A stretch of DNA of 64,000 bases from Ceratotherium simum simum (Eukaryota; Chordata; Mammalia; Perissodactyla; Rhinocerotidae). The DNA is taken from contig NW_004454193.1 of assembly GCF_000283155.1 (NCBI RefSeq), positions 9,205,467 through 9,269,466 on the forward strand, read 5' to 3'. Numbering within the stretch: position 1 is the first letter of the stretch; each line of letters begins with the position of its first letter. The notes under the pieces are model-generated. The model saw nothing but the letters and a program-made list of their open reading frames with translations. It ran no database searches and was not told the origin of the DNA. The position numbers were made by a program, and so were the translations under genes. Below are positions 33,601 through 46,400 of the stretch, one piece after another.

Positions 33601-36085
33601 CCTCCCTGCTGTTGCCAGCGGTACAGGGGCCAATTTGAAGAGGCTGTGTCCACCGTCCCCACCCCCTCCAGCCAATCCAGACTACACTCAGGACACCAGC
33701 TCCATTTTCCACATTTCCTCCCTGGCCCATCACTCGACAGCCTCCATCTAGGTGAGGACCACGTCCTTCTCCCCAGCAGCCCCTGTCACAGCCCACGTGG
33801 CTGCCCTCCCAGGCAGGCCCAGCTCTGGTCCTGCTGGCCCACCCATTGCCAGGCCCCGACACGGCCATCCACATCTCCTGGTCAGAAGCCAGTGACCAAC
33901 TCAAAATAACTATTTCCCTTCCCTCCAACACAACTGTCCTTTCTGGGGAGGGCAACAGCTGCAGGGGATTAGGGGTGGGGAATGGAACCAGAGAACCCCC
34001 ACCCACAGCCCCACACCAGGCCCAGACCCACAGAGCAGGAGGCCAGGGCCGTGGGCATGGGGTGAGGAACTGGCCCCACTCCTGCGCCCGGGGCTGCCTT
34101 CCCCCCTGGAATCAAGTCCTCTTCCCTGGGAGTGGGAGGTGAAAGAGGGGAGTCGAAGGGTGGCAGCCTCCCCCAGCCCAGCCCCCCAGCCCAGTCCACC
34201 TGTGGCCAGAACCCGGCCCACCTCCAAGCCTGAGGTTGCCACTTGGAAGTCACGGAAGCTGGAGGTCCCACTTCTGGGCCTGTGCTCCTGCTGTTCCCTC
34301 CACCTAGATTGCCTTTCCCCTTACAGCCAGGTGCCTACACCTCCTAGCCCCTCAGAGGCCTCCTCCACAGAGCCTTCCTCCACCCCCACGCCCTCTAACA
34401 AACTCAAAGGCTGGAAACTGCACCTTTTACCTGACCACACACCATCTCTAACGGCATTTCTCATGGAACAGACCCCTGGCGAAGACAACAGCGAGATGGC
34501 AGAGCCACCCTCAACTGGAGGAGACGGGGGGCTCTCTTGGACTCCGGAGTTGAACTGAACTGGCCAGTCCTCCCTCTGAGCAGTGACCCCTCGCCCAGCT
34601 CAGGCCAAAGGACAAGGGAGGAGCGACAGGGCTGGGGAGGGCCCGAGAGAGCTCTGAGCCGAGTCCCCAAGGCAGGCTCGGTCATGGGAACGCCAGCCTC
34701 GGAGCACATTTTCCCAGGAACAGGGAGCTCACTGCCTTCAGGGCTGCTGCTTTTCACTCTGGATGGCTCCTCTGGGCCTGGAGCTGGAGCTGGAATCCGC
34801 CCCGATGTGCCATCCTGCCCTGGGGCCTCTCTGAGTCCATCTCCCCTCCCACTCCCACCTGCCGGCTCCTCCTCCCTCCGCAGCCCGCCCCCTCGTCCCT
34901 GTCGTCCCTCTCCTGGGGCAGCCTGACGCATCTTGCTTTCCCCCTCCAGGTCTTGGTGACAAGGGCTCTCAAGGTCACATCTCAGGCCACCCCCGGTAAG
35001 CAGACATGAGCACTGACGTGTTGACACAGACCCTCATCAGCGGGCAGCACTTTACCCCTACCCTTAGCCTATTCCCTTCCACCTCCCTCCTTTTAAGAAA
35101 ATCTTACATTACATGTATTTCCGGTAAGCCACCTCATATATTTTTTGGAACTGAGATGAGATACATGTTAGTAAAGAAATAAATATTCCCCGCTTTCTCT
35201 TCTGTGTTAATTTATCCTTTCCTGCCCCTGCCTAAGGACACCTGAGGTCTGAGGAGCGGGGGGCGGCCCAGGGAAGGGGGAGCTACTAAAAGGGAGGGCT
35301 GCCTTCTATGATCCGTGTCCTGTGTCACTTAGGTTTCGGTAATCTATTGCTACCCAGGGAACCACTCCAAAAATTCCTGGCTTAAAACAACCATCATATT
35401 ATTTGCTCTGTTTTCTTCCATCTTGGCTGAGCTTCCAACAGGTAAAAAGCAGAAACTCCTAGGCTTCCTTAAGGCTTCGGCCCAGCATCACCTCCACCAC
35501 ATTCTATAATTTACACAAGTGGCAGGGCCGGCACTACACAAGGCGTGAATACTAGGGGGCCGCCAAATTAACAGGTTGTAACAATATACATGGGAAACAT
35601 TGGAAGCAAGAGATGAAAAATTGCAACAATGGTCATTTGGGGTGGTGGGAATATGGGTACTTTGTACTTTTCTATTTTGACATTTGAGAAAAGAGAAGAT
35701 ACAAAGGGGAGGCTGAGAGGAGGCCTCCAGTTCACCATTCTGAGCAGAGCTGTCCCAGGCAGCTGTCACATCAGGTCCCCTTGATCCCCAGGGAGTTAGG
35801 GCCTTCTGGCCTCATGGGGCCCTGATGTAGGAGAGGAGAGTGAAGCTGTCCCTGACGCCTGGGCCTATCACTCTGCAAATGGGCCGTTGGGCTGGGCCTC
35901 ACATTGAGACAGGCCTGAAATTTACACTGGAGACGTCATGTCTGAATGAGGTTACACAGCAGCTGAGATATCCCATCAGGAGTGAAAGAAGATGATGCTC
36001 ATCAGTCATCATGCAATTTTGAACTTGTATCCCATCCCCAAGGCTCATCACCTAAAATGCACCCTAAGTGTTTTAATTAATCCTA
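30694..36085. other. GC-rich intergenic block without SINEs
   Basis: No ERE is present. L2-like 3' text occurs at about 32090-32390 (caggcctttgcccaggctgttgcacctgcctgg; gcagaggctcaatgtttgctcagtg). An old LINE/MIR start lies at 32780-32900 (attcattcatttgttcattcaatc...ctaggtactggagataccacagg). MIR-like text is at 33210-33330. A short old repeat is at 35330-35460 (ctggcttaaaacaacc). The long frames on both strands (for example minus 31356-32246, 296 codons) have no recognised domain and overlap these repeats. Confidence 0.45.
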
Positions 36086-36089
36086 CAAT

Positions 36090-36255
36090 CCCTTGCTTGT
36101 TCAAAGTGTGGTCCATGGACCTGCAGCATTAGCACGACCTGTGAGCTCATTAGAAATGCAAACTCTAGGGTCTTACCCCAGACCTGTTGATTTGGAACTT
36201 CCATTTTAACAAAATCTCTAGGTGATTCCTATGCACGTTAACATTTAAGAAGCCT
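36090..36255 (+). mobile_element. MER5A-type hAT MITE
   Basis: 'ttcaaagtgtggtccatggacctgcagcattagcac', 'agaaatgcaaactctagggtcttaccccagacctgttga' and 'ctaggtgattcctatgcacgttaacatttaagaa' follow the order of the non-autonomous DNA transposon MER5A. The copy is diverged. Confidence 0.85.
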
Positions 36256-36344
36256 GTTCAAATCCATTTTTAAGGACATGATTATACTACACCGAACATT
36301 TTTTGTGGTAGTGGTGATAAAGTCTTATTTTGTTTAATGCAAGC

Positions 36345-36540
36345 GTTTAAAACAGCATTGTCCAATCAAAATTTCCTATATCTGCTGCCCAATATGGTAG
36401 CCATTAGCCGCATGTAGCTTGAAATGTGGCTAGTATGCGAGAAGAACTGAATTTTAAGTTTAATTTAAATTAATTAAAATTTAACTTAAATAGCCAGAGG
36501 TGGCTAGTTGTTACCATATTAGCACAAATGTTAAATCCAC
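36345..36540. mobile_element. Palindromic DNA-transposon MITE
   Basis: The left part 'ccaatatggtagccattagccgcatgtagc' and the right part 'gccagaggtggctagttgttaccatatt' are imperfect reverse complements around an AT-rich centre. This is the layout of a mammalian hAT-type MITE. The family name is not certain. Confidence 0.7.
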
Positions 36541-36638
36541 TATGTTTTTTAAATGTCTGCAAACCTAGGAAATTGCAGCCTGGCTCCCTTCTCCATCTCC
36601 AAGAGGATTCGCACAGCCCTGAACTCCTTGCTACCGTG

Positions 36639-37513
36639 TGATATTGTGATAGAAGAAGAAATATTATATTTTGGTCTTTGTCCCCAGCTCCTGACCAGAG
36701 CTCCTAAAGCCTTTGTAATTTCCTCAGTGTTAAAGGTGCTAGGAGCATCTCCTGTTCTAATATTTGGTCTTTGACTTCGGTTCTGACACAGAGCTCCTAA
36801 ATCCCTTGGAATTTCCTGGGTGATAAGAGTGTCTTTTGTTCTAATGAAGCAACTCTTGGTGGGTTCCTGGAAGGCTTCTGGATGGGGGCTGGTTGCTAGA
36901 AAGACCGAGCCATGATCAGAAGCTTGGCACTTTCAGCCCTACACCCCATCCTCTGGGGAGGGGAGGGGGGCTGGAGACTGAGTTAATCATCTATTGTGCC
37001 TACGTGAGGAAGCCTCCATAAAAATCCCTAAAGTACGGGGTTTGGAGAGCTTCCGGACTGCTGAACACACCCATGCGCTGGGAGGGTGGTGCACCCCAAA
37101 CTCCACAGGGACAGAAGCTCCTGTACTTGGGACCCTTCCAGACCTCACCTTATAAACTTCTTCATATGGCTGTTCATCTGTATCTTTGACCATATCCATT
37201 ATTGTATAGTAAACTGGTAAACGTGCTTCCCTGAGTTCTGTGAGCAATTACAGCAAATTATCGAACCTGAGGAGGGGGTTGTGGGAATCCCCAATTTGTA
37301 GCCCAGTCGAACAGAAGTGTGGGTAACCTGGGACCCACCACTTGTGATTGGTGTCTGAGGTGCGGGGAGTCCTTTACCCATGGGATCTGATGCTATCTCC
37401 AGGTAGACAGTGTCAGAACTGAACTGAATTGTAGGACACCCAACTGGTGTTGGAGAATTGGTTGATGTGGAAAAAACCCACACATTTGGTGTCAGAAGTA
37501 TTGTGAATGTGAG
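36639..37513 (+). mobile_element. Endogenous retrovirus LTR, copy 2, with internal duplication
   Basis: It is the same family as 13924-14646, with text 'ctccataaaaatccctaaagtacggggtttggagagcttccgg', 'ttgtatagtaaactggtaaacg' and 'gatctgatgctatctccaggtagacagtgtcag'. Near its 5' end a segment of about 93 bp is present twice: 'ttggtctttgtccccagctcctgacc' at 36671 and 'ttggtctttgacttcggttctgac' at 36764. No viral genes are adjacent. Confidence 0.75.
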
Positions 37514-40500
37514 TAGAGGAAGAAACAGAAATTCTTCTTTTATGTGGTTTCACAGGAGGCAGGGAAGCTGGTGCCTCTGAGGCCCACAGAGCCCCCAAGG
37601 GGAGGGTGGCAGCCACCACGGGTGCCCCACACCAGGTGAGCTTGCTGGGGAATAGGTGGGGCCTTGAAGCACCCTTCAGGCCTCAACAGCTCCCTCAGAC
37701 AAGTGGGGTACAGTGGGACAAAACTAATGCCCAAATCCCGCAGGGGTAGGCCAGTGGCCCCTCCGGGGCTCAGCCACCTAAAGAAGCCCCAGTTCCTTCA
37801 TCTCCCTTATTTGAGGCTGCTGGGGTTCCCTGGGGGCAGGCGGTCGGGGCAGGGGCTGGTAAGGAGCTCTGGGTGTAGAGCATCTCCCCTGCCCACCCCT
37901 CAACTAGCGCACTGACCAAAGGGAGCACGACCTCTGGGAACGAGCCTCTACTCCCTGTATTAGTACAGGGATATCAGAAACACCTTTTCTTTGGTGAACT
38001 GAGTCAAGCCCAAAACATAGGACTGGCCAGAAACATTACATAGGTACCTCTGTCCCCATTAAAATGGGGCGTTAAGAATTTGGCAAGCCCAGCCCCTAAG
38101 ACCTTCAGAACGTTCTGGTCTGGAACTCCTGTAGGACCTGCAGCTCATCCCTCCCCACCCACACACGCTTAGCAGAGGATCCCCACGTGATCCCGCTTTC
38201 TCAGTATGATCCTACTGTCCACACATCCTCAAGTTCTCCGTGGAAGTGCATCAAAAGAGAGTGAACAGACACTTCGCCAAACTTTAGGAACAAGTGGTAT
38301 GAATCTTTTTTGCAGGCTCACTGATCAGTTTTGTACTTGTGATCTGAGATTTGCGTTCACAGCACACCCCCTGGTAGCCAGCTTGGCGGGAGAGAGACCA
38401 CAGCCTTCCTCTACCTCTGAGAGTTGGAGGCTCCTGATAGTCACCAAGAGTCTGACATGTTGGCTTAGGCTGGTTTCCAATCCCAAAAAAGAGGTCCCAG
38501 GCTTGAACAGATGCTTCAGGGTTCAAGTGAGCGGGAGGGCGGTCTTGGAGAAGGGGAGGAGGCTTTGGAGGGTGACTTGGAACCCAAAAGCTAGTGTGTG
38601 TGTGGACTGATTCTACTGTACTTACTGATGTTACTGTATTCCCTCCCAGATACCAGGAGGATTCACAGCTTAAGACTTTAGGAAGAAAGATTTGGAGGAA
38701 ACCCAAGTGATGAGAGGGCTCATGCAGGCCCTTATTAATATTTATGACCCTCACGCAGGAAAGCAGCGGAGGCTCTAGGGGACATTTACGCCCCTTTAAT
38801 AAGGGGTTCTGTCCAGTGCGTTTCCACATCCCACCCCTTTGCACAGTGTTTTGCTTTGCTTCAGGCACCATGGATACCAAGAGGCACGATTTTTCCAGGG
38901 CTCATGCTCCATCCAGATGTTCACCGCCTTATGGATTTACAATTTGGAGTGCCTCTGTCGCAGCCCGGAGGCACTCGTGGTTTGCATTACAGGACTCCAC
39001 GGTCTCGGATTATGGAAAATGTAGAGAGATGTAAATTACATATGAGCATTTTGTATAAAGGGAACTTGAGGATTTCGGGGGGCGGGGGGAGCTTGTGCCC
39101 AGGGCGGGGTTGCTTTATGCCTCCTTCCCTCCCAGCATGCGGCCTCTCCACACTCAGAGGTATGCATCACATCGAGTCTTGCTCACTCCAACTTGGAGCA
39201 GCTTGTCAAGTGACAGAAACATGAAAAATCACCAGGGGAAGGCGCTACCATGCAGATTTCTGGGCCAGATTTAGATCTCCTGAAAGAGAATCTGTATTTT
39301 AATGAGCTGGGCCCCAAGAGCCTGCATTTTAATAGGCCAGGGCTAAGTGATCTAAATTCCACTCTTTTTTTTAATTGGGAAATATAATCAGAAGAATATA
39401 TTTAATTGTGTGTGTATAATTTGAATAGTAATGAAGCAAACATCCATGTGTCAACACTACCCAGGGTTAGGAAATAGAGCACTGGTGGTCCTCTGAAGCC
39501 CCCTGAAGTGCCTCTCCTGTACTTGTGTCCCCACCCTCCCATCTGCTCCTGTCTAGGTAAAGCACTCTCCTGAGTTTTGAGATACTCAGTCCCCTGCCTG
39601 TCACTGTAGATTGTCGTTTATAACGCATCCTAGAATAATATATTCTTTTGCCTATTTAAAAATTGCATAGAAATGGAATTGTCCTTAATACATTGTGTCT
39701 TGCTGTTTTCTCTGCATTATGGTTGTGTGGTTCCCCTCTGCTGTTTTGCCTCACTGTAATTTGTCCCTTTTCATTGCTGTATAGTATTCCATCATGTGAA
39801 GCTAAGACAATTGATCGAATCTATTGTTCATGGACATCTCTTCCAGCCCAGCTCTGAGGTGAGTTTCACGTATCTTATCATCAGGCTAATTTTGTTGAGG
39901 AGGAAATTGCAGGTCAAAGAGGTCGAGTGATTTACAAGCCTAGCATGGGGATTAAACAGCCTGAAACCTGCCTCACTGTGTGAGCTTGGCCACATTAACC
40001 TCTGTGTCTTGGTTTTCTCATCTGCAAAAAGAGAATAATAGTCATAAACCAATGTTACCGCAATAAAAAAGGAAAAAAATGCAAAAAAAAAAAAAATGAG
40101 AATAATAGTTCCTGTTTCAATGTTGTGATGATTCAGTAACAAATACATGTAAAGCAGTTAAACTTTACCTGGCCCATTCAAATACTGCCAGTTCAGGAAT
40201 GGGAACTGAGACTTTTATCTTACTTCGTATTCTTTGTGCAGTTTGAATTACCCATGAGCATATGTTACTTTTATGATCCATTATGTAAACACAGACTATA
40301 CCCCACAGCTTTTTACGCCCAGCCTCAGGCCCTGGAGTTAAGCTGATGTGCGACCACGCTGGGAGCAACCTGGCAAGCCCGCACTGCAGAGGCTGAGCTG
40401 GGTCTGGCCGGGCACAGCCACCCAGGCAGACATTCCCTGACCTCTCAATGCCCGCTACAGAGAGGGCACAGGAGGCAGGGGACGCCCACATAAGGGAGGA

Positions 40501-43014
40501 CAGGGATGGCATGACCCCCATCAGTGATCCGGTTCCTCGTTCCACCCCGGCCACTATTAGAGGGGCCAGCCCGTGTCTTTCTGGGCTGCAGTGTCCTCAT
40601 CAGTAACCTGGGGGAAGGGAGGGCTCAGACAAGAAAGGCTCCAAGATCTTTTCCAGTGAATTCCCCGACACTGAGACTTTTGGCTACAGCTGCTGACGTG
40701 CTGGGAAATCATCTTGCAGGTTGTTCCCCGGCACACTGGCCTCCTTGAGAAGTGCCCCAGGATGGGTTGGACTGGCCTGCGCAGTCTTGGCCTGGCTGCA
40801 GAGAAAGCAGTCAATGGGCCAGTGGCAAATACGGCCGTAGTGGATGTGCTCACCCCCAAGATGAGCCCTGCTGGGAAGGGTTACACGCCTGCCCCCTCAA
40901 GTTCATGCCCATTAACTAACACTCTTTTATTTGGAAGGCAGTTCCTTCTAGAACCCACCATGACTTCCAAGGAGCCGGCTAGTGCAACTCTGCCTGCCCC
41001 CATTTCCACAATGTAAGGTCTCTCTGGTCCCAGCTCCATGAAGGAGGCGGAGGCCTCTAGCCCAGCAGCCTGTCCTTTCCTTCCTCCTTCCCTTGGCCTC
41101 ACTAGTCGTCGTCATTGTCCCAGTGAGCTGGAAAGCTGCGGGCAAGGGGCCACGCGGTCACCGGTGCCACAGTTCACCCTGGCCCGGGTCCAGCTTAGAT
41201 AATACGTCCCATCACCCTCGACGCCCCCTCACTTCCTCTCGGATGGATATGTGAAGCATCTGGGAAGTCAACAGCTGCCGTCTTCCACCCCAAAGAGGGC
41301 GGTGAGGTAATCCCCATACATAGTCTGGTGAGTGCCTCGGGGTGAAAGGGGCTCTGTGTGAGGAAAGTGTATTACTGTATTGCTCTGGACTTCCAGGAGC
41401 ACTCCACTGATGTCCTGGCACCGAGAGATGAAGTTAACCGGGTTTTCTCGCCTCTACAAAAGCATCTTTCATCCCACAACAGACTCCAGATTGGAGGGAA
41501 GATTTCACTCTACAGTGGCCAGAGACAAGGAGCCCTGTTGAGTCCCTGACCGCCCCACCCCCACCCATTTCTGAGGATTCCTACTGTAACCCAGAAAGCT
41601 CCGGAGAGGGGCGCACGGAGGCTGACGATGGGAATGCTGATGTGTTGAAGGATGGAGAAGCTGACAACACTCAGATTTGACCGGGGCTGGCTCTGAAAAG
41701 GCAGGCTGTCACCTGGGCTGATGGGCGCTCTGCAACGCAGAATGACTGGTGACTCAAAGGAGGGGCAGCATCCGTGGGGCGGGTGGCTCCAGTCTGGTTG
41801 CTGCAGGAAGAGAAAGGGGCAAGTCGCCTCGACTTGGCCCACTTAAGTGTCAGGCACCACCACCTGTGAGGAGAAAAGAAAACTCGGTGACGGGCATGGA
41901 AGGGAGCAGTGCAGCAGCTGTCCCGCCACCCCTCCGCCTCCTGCAGCCCCCGCCCTCTCGAGACATGGTCACGCTTCCCCAGAGCACGCTCTGGGGGATG
42001 AGGACACAGGGCAACAATGCTTCCTGCCATTCAGCTTCTCAGAAGGCAGCACTGGTAATGAGGAATTCAGCTCTACGTGTTCCTACCTAAGTCAAAATGG
42101 CCGGTGCCCACAATTCCAGCCCATCCCTGTGGAATGAAACCAAGTCCAGAGGGAGTGCCTGGGGAGAGCACAGTATCTTGGATGGCCTTTTGTTCTTTTT
42201 TGACTTTGAAATTTGTATTACATAAATATTACCTTTCAAAAAGATTCTTTTTATAGCACAAAAAAAGTATACAAATGGCACAACCACCACTCTCTCCAGA
42301 TGTAATCACTGCACACTTCTTATGCACCCTCCAAGATCATCTAGGTATATCTACACGCGCTCTTCTCTGCCCCCAAATTGCTTTCCCCCTAGAAATGTTA
42401 CGTACGGTAGAGCTGCATCATGTAAGTTTTTAACTTTTGTAAATTAACTATTTGTGCCAGGGTCATTCCACTAAGCAAGCGTGTGCCCCAGAGTAAGCAT
42501 GAGTGGGAAATGTGATGTAAGGTTTCAGTTCTCCCGTGTTATTCTAGTGTTTAAAGAAACATTTTTCCTATAAGTCCCTAAACTCAAAACAAGCACTTCA
42601 TCTGCAGCTCAAATAGGAAAATGGTGATCCACTCCAGCGCTGAGGGACACGAGAGGTGCCAGCCGTACGGAAGAGCACGTGGGGCTCCAACACGACACCT
42701 TCCGGAGGCGTTTCCGGGCGACCTGGACTGTATGCCACGTTGTCTCAAGCGCGACCTGGAGCCCCACCCCTGGTGAGATGATTCCTAGTGGCTGGCTGGA
42801 CGCTGGGCAGACACTGTTCATGGCTTTTCCCATTGAGTTTATCTTGGAAGTTGTTCCAAATCGGTATATATAGTTGTCTTGTTCTTCAAGTGCTCACTGC
42901 AAGCTACTTCACAGCATGAATGTATGGGGTGTTCTTTGGAAAGAATTCTATTTTCACATCACAAACGAAAGAGAAAAGTCACCATTAAAAAGACAGAAAC
43001 TAAGAACAAATGTA
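37514..43014. other. Intergenic between LTR and CFAP20 3' end
   Basis: A MER5-like remnant lies at about 39218-39365 (ggcgctaccatgcagatttctgggcc...aatctgtattttaatgagctgggccccaagagcctgcattttaataggcc). Old LINE-like text is at 39370-39850 and 42190-42480. The rest, including the CpG-containing stretch 40300-41200, has no recognisable gene. Confidence 0.45.
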
Positions 43015-43441
43015 CAAACCAAGAATATAATATTTTATTAATTTCCAGATTATGAGTCTTACACAGCATATACATATATTTAGATAATATATAAAACAAA
43101 GAACAAACTGCAGGAAGAAATATTGGTCTGAAATTGCATTATGGGACATCTTTAATTCTAAAGTTCATGGTAAATGTATCTCCCCACACACTGGGGCAGG
43201 CAGCAGGATAATCTCTAGCATTCACGTATCAAAGAACAGCTTATCCCTCACTGTATTTACGATGCACTTATGCATTACAGCATGGTCACTGGTGTCCATG
43301 ACAAGAGACACCAAGTAGTGGATAAAAGAACCCTAGCACAGTGAACTCATATAAATATTTGTTTTTTGCATTGTCCTCCAGATAGTTTCCTTTTTAAACT
43401 AAGAGTCATGTCCAGGGTCTATCCCTTGGTTTGCATTCCAG
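43015..43441 (-). other. CFAP20: CFAP20 3' UTR
   Basis: It runs from the stop at 43442 to the inferred cleavage site near 43015-43020. An AATAAA lies at 43039-43034, followed by U-rich text on the minus strand. The length is about 425 nt. The end is inferred from the signal, not observed. Confidence 0.8.
43034..43039 (-). promoter_or_regulatory. CFAP20 poly(A) signal AATAAA
   Basis: This is the canonical hexamer on the minus strand. A U/GU-rich downstream element (tttgtacatttgttcttagtttctg) lies at about 42990-43018. Confidence 0.85.
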
Positions 43442-43447
43442 TTATTG
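43442..43447 (-). CDS. CFAP20: CFAP20 coding exon 6: last codon and stop
   Basis: After a long pyrimidine tract (43451-43466 on the plus strand as A/G) and the acceptor ctccag, the exon reads CAA TAA. It supplies only Gln193 and the stop. Intron 5 is 505 bp. Confidence 0.93.
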   Translation of the reverse strand, partial: Q

Positions 43448-46400
43448 CTGGAGGAAAAAAAAAAACAGAAAAGAGGTATCAGTTTAAGTTATTAGAAAAC
43501 AGTCAGTGCCACTGACACCCCCACCTCTGGTGACACTCGAGGGGACCCTGGGCTGTGAGGAAATGCTCACATCAGCAGCAGGCAGGCATGTAAGCACCCA
43601 CCACCGTGTCAGAGGGGACCAATCGGCTGATGGTAATTTTGGGCTGGTACAGAGGGTCAGATAGAAGATATTCTTCAAGGAAGGCCTGTGAGCAGGAAGC
43701 AGCAGGATGCCCCCCAGGAGGGGCAGGGTCACTTTGTGGAGGTGGGGACAGCAGTAACAGAACATTTCACAGGATTGTTCCTGGCTCAGTGGTGATGGCA
43801 AAGAAGAGCTAAGATCTTACGATGTAAAGGTACTCCATACTCCATATCAACACAGAGAGGCTCTCCAGCTGAACTCGTAGAATACAGCACTTTCCAGGGA
43901 CACGGCTTCCCCAACTCACTGTCCTGCCTGCCTCTGAGGAAGGCTGGCCTACCTTTGCCTTGTTCTGAACTGGGAGATATAGTTTGAACTCTGCTGGCAG
44001 TTCATCTTCTGAGTACAGTCTGTCTGAGAAGTAAACCCGGCGGATGCGACAGTTTGCGTGGATCTGTGGATGCAAGACTTATTTTAAGAGGTAAAATACG
44101 ACTCTCCTTCCTCTTTTCCTGATTCTCCTAGCGCCCCTCTCATGACGCTGTCAAAGCTTCATCTCTTTGGCGTCTCCTCAGCTTGGCTTAGGGGTGGATT
44201 CTGGCAAGAGGCAGATTTTGCTTGCTCTCTTCTCCCACTATATCTGAGCAGACTCCTGAATACGTTCTGCACCTCTTTGAGGTCAAAGACAGTAACTTGG
44301 GAACTTTAGCCAAAAACCCACACTGTTCTGTCACATGGGCCACAAGCCAGTAACAGATAGAGCACACTCCCCTTCTCCCACTGGGGCTCCACCTGGAAAA
44401 GAAGCCGGTACCTGCACTCTCAGGGTCTCAATGTAATTTGTGCCATACGCCCGCCGGGTGAAGTCTGACAGGTTGAACTGAATCTGGTTCCAGCCGTCAT
44501 CCAGCCGCATGGGCATAGTACAGATGAAGGGTTTGACCCGCGTGGTGCTCTGGTAGTTACTTGCCCGAAACCGCCGACGCACATTCTTGTCATCTAGTAC
44601 CTATGAGATATAAAACAGTTTTATTTATTTATTTATTTATTTTGTGAGGAAGATCAGTCCTGAGCTAACATCCGTGCTAATCCTCCTCTTTTCGCTGAGG
44701 AAGACCAGCTCTGAGCTAACATCTATTGCCAATCCTCCTCCTTTTTTTTTTTGCCCCAAAGCCCCAGTAGATAGTTGAATGTCATAGTTGCACATCCTTC
44801 TAGTTGCTGTATGTGGGACACGGCCTCAGCATGGCCGGAGAAGCGGTGCGTCAGTGCGCACCTGGGATCTGAACCCGGGCCGCCAGTAGCAGAGCACGTG
44901 CACTTAACTGCTAAGCCACGGGCCGGCCGATACCTATGAGATACAGAGAAGAGTCACATTAACCTCATCCTGGAAGAAACAAACACCCTTGGTGAGACAA
45001 GGACCTGAACTCCCACAGCCTGGTTTCCCAAGGCTGAGACCCCAGGGAGAATAAACAGACCAGATACAGGTCACACTGGAGGCAGATGGCCCGGAAGTAG
45101 CAAGTTTATCTTGTCTGTTGCCAAGGCAACACCAGCTGCCTATGACATATGACAAATCCGTCAGGCCCTCAGACCATAGAACGATTTCATAAACATTCAT
45201 CCCTTTGAAAAATCAAAAATACTAGAATAGAGACCAGTAATAACTCCCCATAATAACTCCCCATAGGGACACTCGTCTAACCCTCAAGTTTTGAAACCTT
45301 GTAGCTAATGATTAGATTTTCTAGATGATTACTGCTTCTTTAAAAACTTGGCATTAAGGGGCTGGCCCGGTGGCGCAAGTGGTTAAGTGCACACACGCCA
45401 CTGCGGCAGCCCGGGGTTCACTGGTTCGGATCCTGAGCACGCAAAGACGCACCATTTGGCGAGCCATGCTGTGGTGGTGTCCCATATAAAGTGGAGGAAG
45501 ATGGGCACGGATGTTAGCCCACGGCCAGTCTTCCTCAGCAAAAAGAGGAGGATTGGCAGATGTTAGCTCAGGGCTGATCTTCCTCACAAAAAAAAAAAAA
45601 ACAAAAAAACTTGGCATTAAATTTTGATTACTAATACCAAATTTATGTTATAAATATAAGGGCTGCATCAAGTATATAGCAGAGGCAGAAAAGAGTACAT
45701 ACAAAAGGATAAAGATATCTTCCCAGGACCACTTTTTCCCTGTAAGTTGACAGGATACCTCTTTGGTATAGCCAAGAGTGTGCGCACTCATGAGCACACA
45801 CTTACCTGTACCTCAAAGGTAAAATATTTCTTCAGGTTTTTGATAATCATGACAAGGAAGGGAAGTTTAATTCCCAACGTCTTCTTTGGGTCTGCAGGAC
45901 ATGTGATGTATGTGGTGCTGTAGAGAGAGGAAATACCAATAAACACACTGCTTATCTTTGCCTGTGTGGTACACACAGCAATAACACTTGGTCCAGGCAG
46001 ATCTGAAAGATCCAGATATGTCATCCAATGACCGGCTCAACCCTTAAGTCAGCTGATGCTTTAACAAGGCTGGACTCTGAAACAAAAGCTTAACACAGGA
46101 CTAGACACCAACAATAACATAGCTGAAGACCAAAGCCAGACCAGTGGATCTGAGGTAGTTCTTCCAGTGAGAGAAGATTCCATTCTGGTCCAAGAGAACC
46201 ATCAAATGATAGAAAACTAAGACCACTGTGGCACTGAAAACCACACTGGACACCCACTGGATGATTCGTGCAACACACACACCTTGGTTAAATACTAATA
46301 GCAATAGCTAATACCTACATAGCACTTACCCTGCTAAGCAGGTTTTAAGTGTTTCATACACGTTCACTTATTTAATCTTCACAATAATCCTATAAGGAAG

